Below are positions 63,401 to 64,000 of a DNA stretch of 64,000 nt, piece by piece. The DNA is from HXMU1420-13 sp963691715 (GTDB lineage Bacteria > Bacteroidota > Rhodothermia > Balneolales > Balneolaceae). Both the position numbers and the translations under genes were made by a program. How positions within the stretch are numbered: the first letter of the stretch is position 1; each line of letters starts with the position of its first letter. The notes below the pieces were generated by a model. The model searched no databases. It was not told the origin of the DNA and was given only the letters and a program-made list of their open reading frames with translations. The stretch is from positions 1,612,001 through 1,676,000 of the forward strand of contig OY829281.1 of NCBI GenBank assembly GCA_963691715.1. The letters are read 5' to 3'.

Positions 63401-63537
63401 CGATGAAACGTAATGAGCGTAATTATTTAATGCTTGAAGAATTAAATGTACGTGCCCGTACTTCTTACATCGCAAAATTGACGAATCCAAATCCAACCTT
63501 GGTTGCGCAAGAAACTAACGAGGAATACGCCCACTAA
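60457..63537 (+). CDS. actB: Alternative complex III subunit ActB (molybdopterin-like plus Fe-S protein)
   Basis: A 1026-residue fusion. After the Tat-like start (SRKGFLRVMGAS) comes a degenerate molybdopterin-oxidoreductase domain (about 45-755) that in ActB lacks the cofactor, and a C-terminal Fe-S domain with CFGCGVCIIACQSEN, CMHCELAPCEQVCP, CIGTRYCANNCP and CTYCVQRV plus CQQACPAD. A Cys in AGFAACRRP suggests lipid attachment. The Fe-S chain links quinol to ActA. The stop overlaps the actC start. Confidence 0.96.
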   Translation: MSELTQNTYWKSLNELAQNKEYKKFVEREFPENATELKDGVSRKGFLRVMGASIALAGFAACRRPVQKILPYSKQPEDIVPGIPLYYATSMPFQGSLTGLVVENHQGRPTKIEGNDLHPASSGNTNAYHQASVLEMYDPDRSRGPIRNGERTSIDDFYSFVSEYFADANKKIAFISEANSSPTFNSLKAETLNTFKNAKWVTYEAFGEDNAIEGNYQAFGRRLRSYYKYENANIIVSLDDDFLSPVHPNNVEYTKQITSRRKVTNANDSMNRIYSIENGFTLTGSFADHRLRVKASEIADFVNALAATLSSRIRGLNNFSSITNSFTNTDFLQVLADDLTEHAGKTAVSLGFDHAPEVHAVVAAINSALGNIGKTVEYLSVPHFDDQNNKAVFSEIVSEVASGAFDAVVIIGSNPVYTAPADLNFGEALSNASEVIHLSTSNDETGKSSSWHLGRSHYLEAWGDGYSFGGARSIIQPQIQPLHDTLSEIELLGAITYAKKTNGYDLVKNTFGGFYPRKFESKWLDILHDGIDTKDNFDTFNRSIKSVSPAPSTTIEGIELVFKADNSVFDGRFANLGWLQELPDPITKITWDNVALMSAKTAKALGVDTSDYLGEAKQQVISIDVNGANISIPVWVQPGHADDSVTIHTGYGREGIGRVADVQTNSSQLLDKTATSGGTNIYPARTTTGMMFAAAEISLTSDTYEIACVQDHHSLEGRDMYRQATLKKYKEKPDYASFKSIHKYAVPGMKEAAELGEDQPISLFNEQVAVEGEPQWGMAIDLNSCFGCGVCIIACQSENNIPVIGKREVMRGREMHWIRTDRYYLGDVENPQAVHQPVPCMHCELAPCEQVCPVAATTHSDDGMNQMTYNRCIGTRYCANNCPFKVRRFNFFNYPKEYLTTGEDPDIIQMAMNPEVTVRFRGVMEKCTYCVQRVNRAKINTKIETGYPKPADGSFKTACQQACPADAIYFGDLTDENSEVVAMKRNERNYLMLEELNVRARTSYIAKLTNPNPTLVAQETNEEYAH

Positions 63538-64000
63538 TGAGTAAACACGAATACATACCAGAGCCAGCACTCGTAAAAGGCAATCACGATTTTGCTAGTA
63601 TTACAAAACTGGTTACTGATGTAAACTTAAAACCAACACCCAAAGGTTGGTATTTAGCAATGCTACCCGCAAATGCTTTACTTTTCTTACTTCTTGGTTC
63701 TATTGGATACTTAATTTGGGAAGGTACTGGAATTTGGGGACTGAATAATCCTGTAGGTTGGGGTTGGGCAATTATCAACTTCGTTTGGTGGGTTGGTATT
63801 GGTCACGCAGGAACATTAATCTCAGCGATATTATTTTTATTTCGACAGGATTGGCGAACGGCTATTAACCGTTTTGCCGAAGCCATGACCATTTTTGCTG
63901 TAATGTGTGCAGGAGTTTTCCCTGCCATTCATGTAGGTCGGATTTGGGTAATTTATTGGGTTTTCCCAGTTCCAAACCAAATGGCAATGTGGCCGAATTT
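63537..64000 (+). CDS. actC: Alternative complex III subunit ActC (NrfD-like, N-terminal part)
   Basis: The ATG overlaps the actB stop by one base (TAATG). The 154 residues in the window resemble NrfD-type quinol-binding membrane subunits: the first helix after PKGWYLAMLP, then WGWAIINFVWWVGIGHAGTLISAILF and MCAGVFPAIHVGRIWVIYW. ActC provides the quinol site and, by analogy, the proton pathway. The gene runs off the window. Confidence 0.95.
   Translation, partial: MSKHEYIPEPALVKGNHDFASITKLVTDVNLKPTPKGWYLAMLPANALLFLLLGSIGYLIWEGTGIWGLNNPVGWGWAIINFVWWVGIGHAGTLISAILFLFRQDWRTAINRFAEAMTIFAVMCAGVFPAIHVGRIWVIYWVFPVPNQMAMWPN

Overview
The window is AT-rich (by eye mid-30s % GC) and reads like a chromosome of a marine Bacteroidota-type bacterium, most likely of the Balneolota/Rhodothermota branch. 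The pointers are an alternative complex III cluster (pentahaem ActA, fused ActB, ActC), a 7TMR-type hybrid kinase, a YtxJ-like thiol protein, many lipoprotein signal peptides, frequent TTG/GTG starts with weak Shine-Dalgarno sites, and a TAnnTTTG-type promoter element. The lineage is an inference from gene content; no rRNA or tRNA gene was seen.

Layout. 0-7 kb: a truncated OprB-like porin, an HhH-GPD DNA glycosylase, a decayed ORF, a PilJ-type sensor kinase, NhaA, a Na+/Ca2+ exchanger and a lipoprotein. 7-19 kb: housekeeping genes (groES-groEL with terminator, rsmA, DUF368 transporter, pcm, ZIP transporter, a signal-peptide-bearing protein with a beta-rich C-terminus, rlmN, lepB, a small secreted protein, lepA). 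19.5-25.3 kb: a histidine operon hisG-D-C-B-H-A, preceded by a short ORF packed with His codons (a hisL-type leader peptide) and lacking hisF and hisIE. 25.3-31 kb: a serpin lipoprotein, a PgpH-type 7TM-HD phosphodiesterase, XerD, a YtxJ-like protein and a UPF0173 hydrolase.

31-46 kb: a Gfo/Idh/MocA oxidoreductase gene split by an IS1595-type element whose own transposase has a stop codon, then a desaturase, the hybrid kinase, an M28 peptidase, a dienelactone hydrolase, a sugar porter, and a four-gene 5-oxoproline cluster (NRAMP-like transporter, pxpA, pxpB, pxpC) on the minus strand. 46-58.7 kb is an accessory stretch with visible decay: a phosphodiesterase-family gene that has lost its membrane anchor, a QTMAN-like glycosyltransferase, a GNAT gene next to an inserted unknown membrane gene flanked by 64-bp direct repeats, a second IS1595-type element with intact transposase, a broken HigBA pair, and a Phd antitoxin whose ParE-like toxin carries a nonsense codon. 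58.9-64 kb: a DUF420 protein and the start of the alternative complex III operon (actA, actB, partial actC), which passes electrons from quinol toward cytochrome oxidase.

The strongest leads are the hisL leader with no visible intrinsic terminator, a HisB with an unfamiliar ~100-residue N-terminal region, an NRAMP-family protein lacking the metal ligands inside the oxoprolinase cluster, a glycosylase apparently lacking its catalytic Asp, and the concentration of IS insertions and broken toxin genes between 31 and 58 kb.
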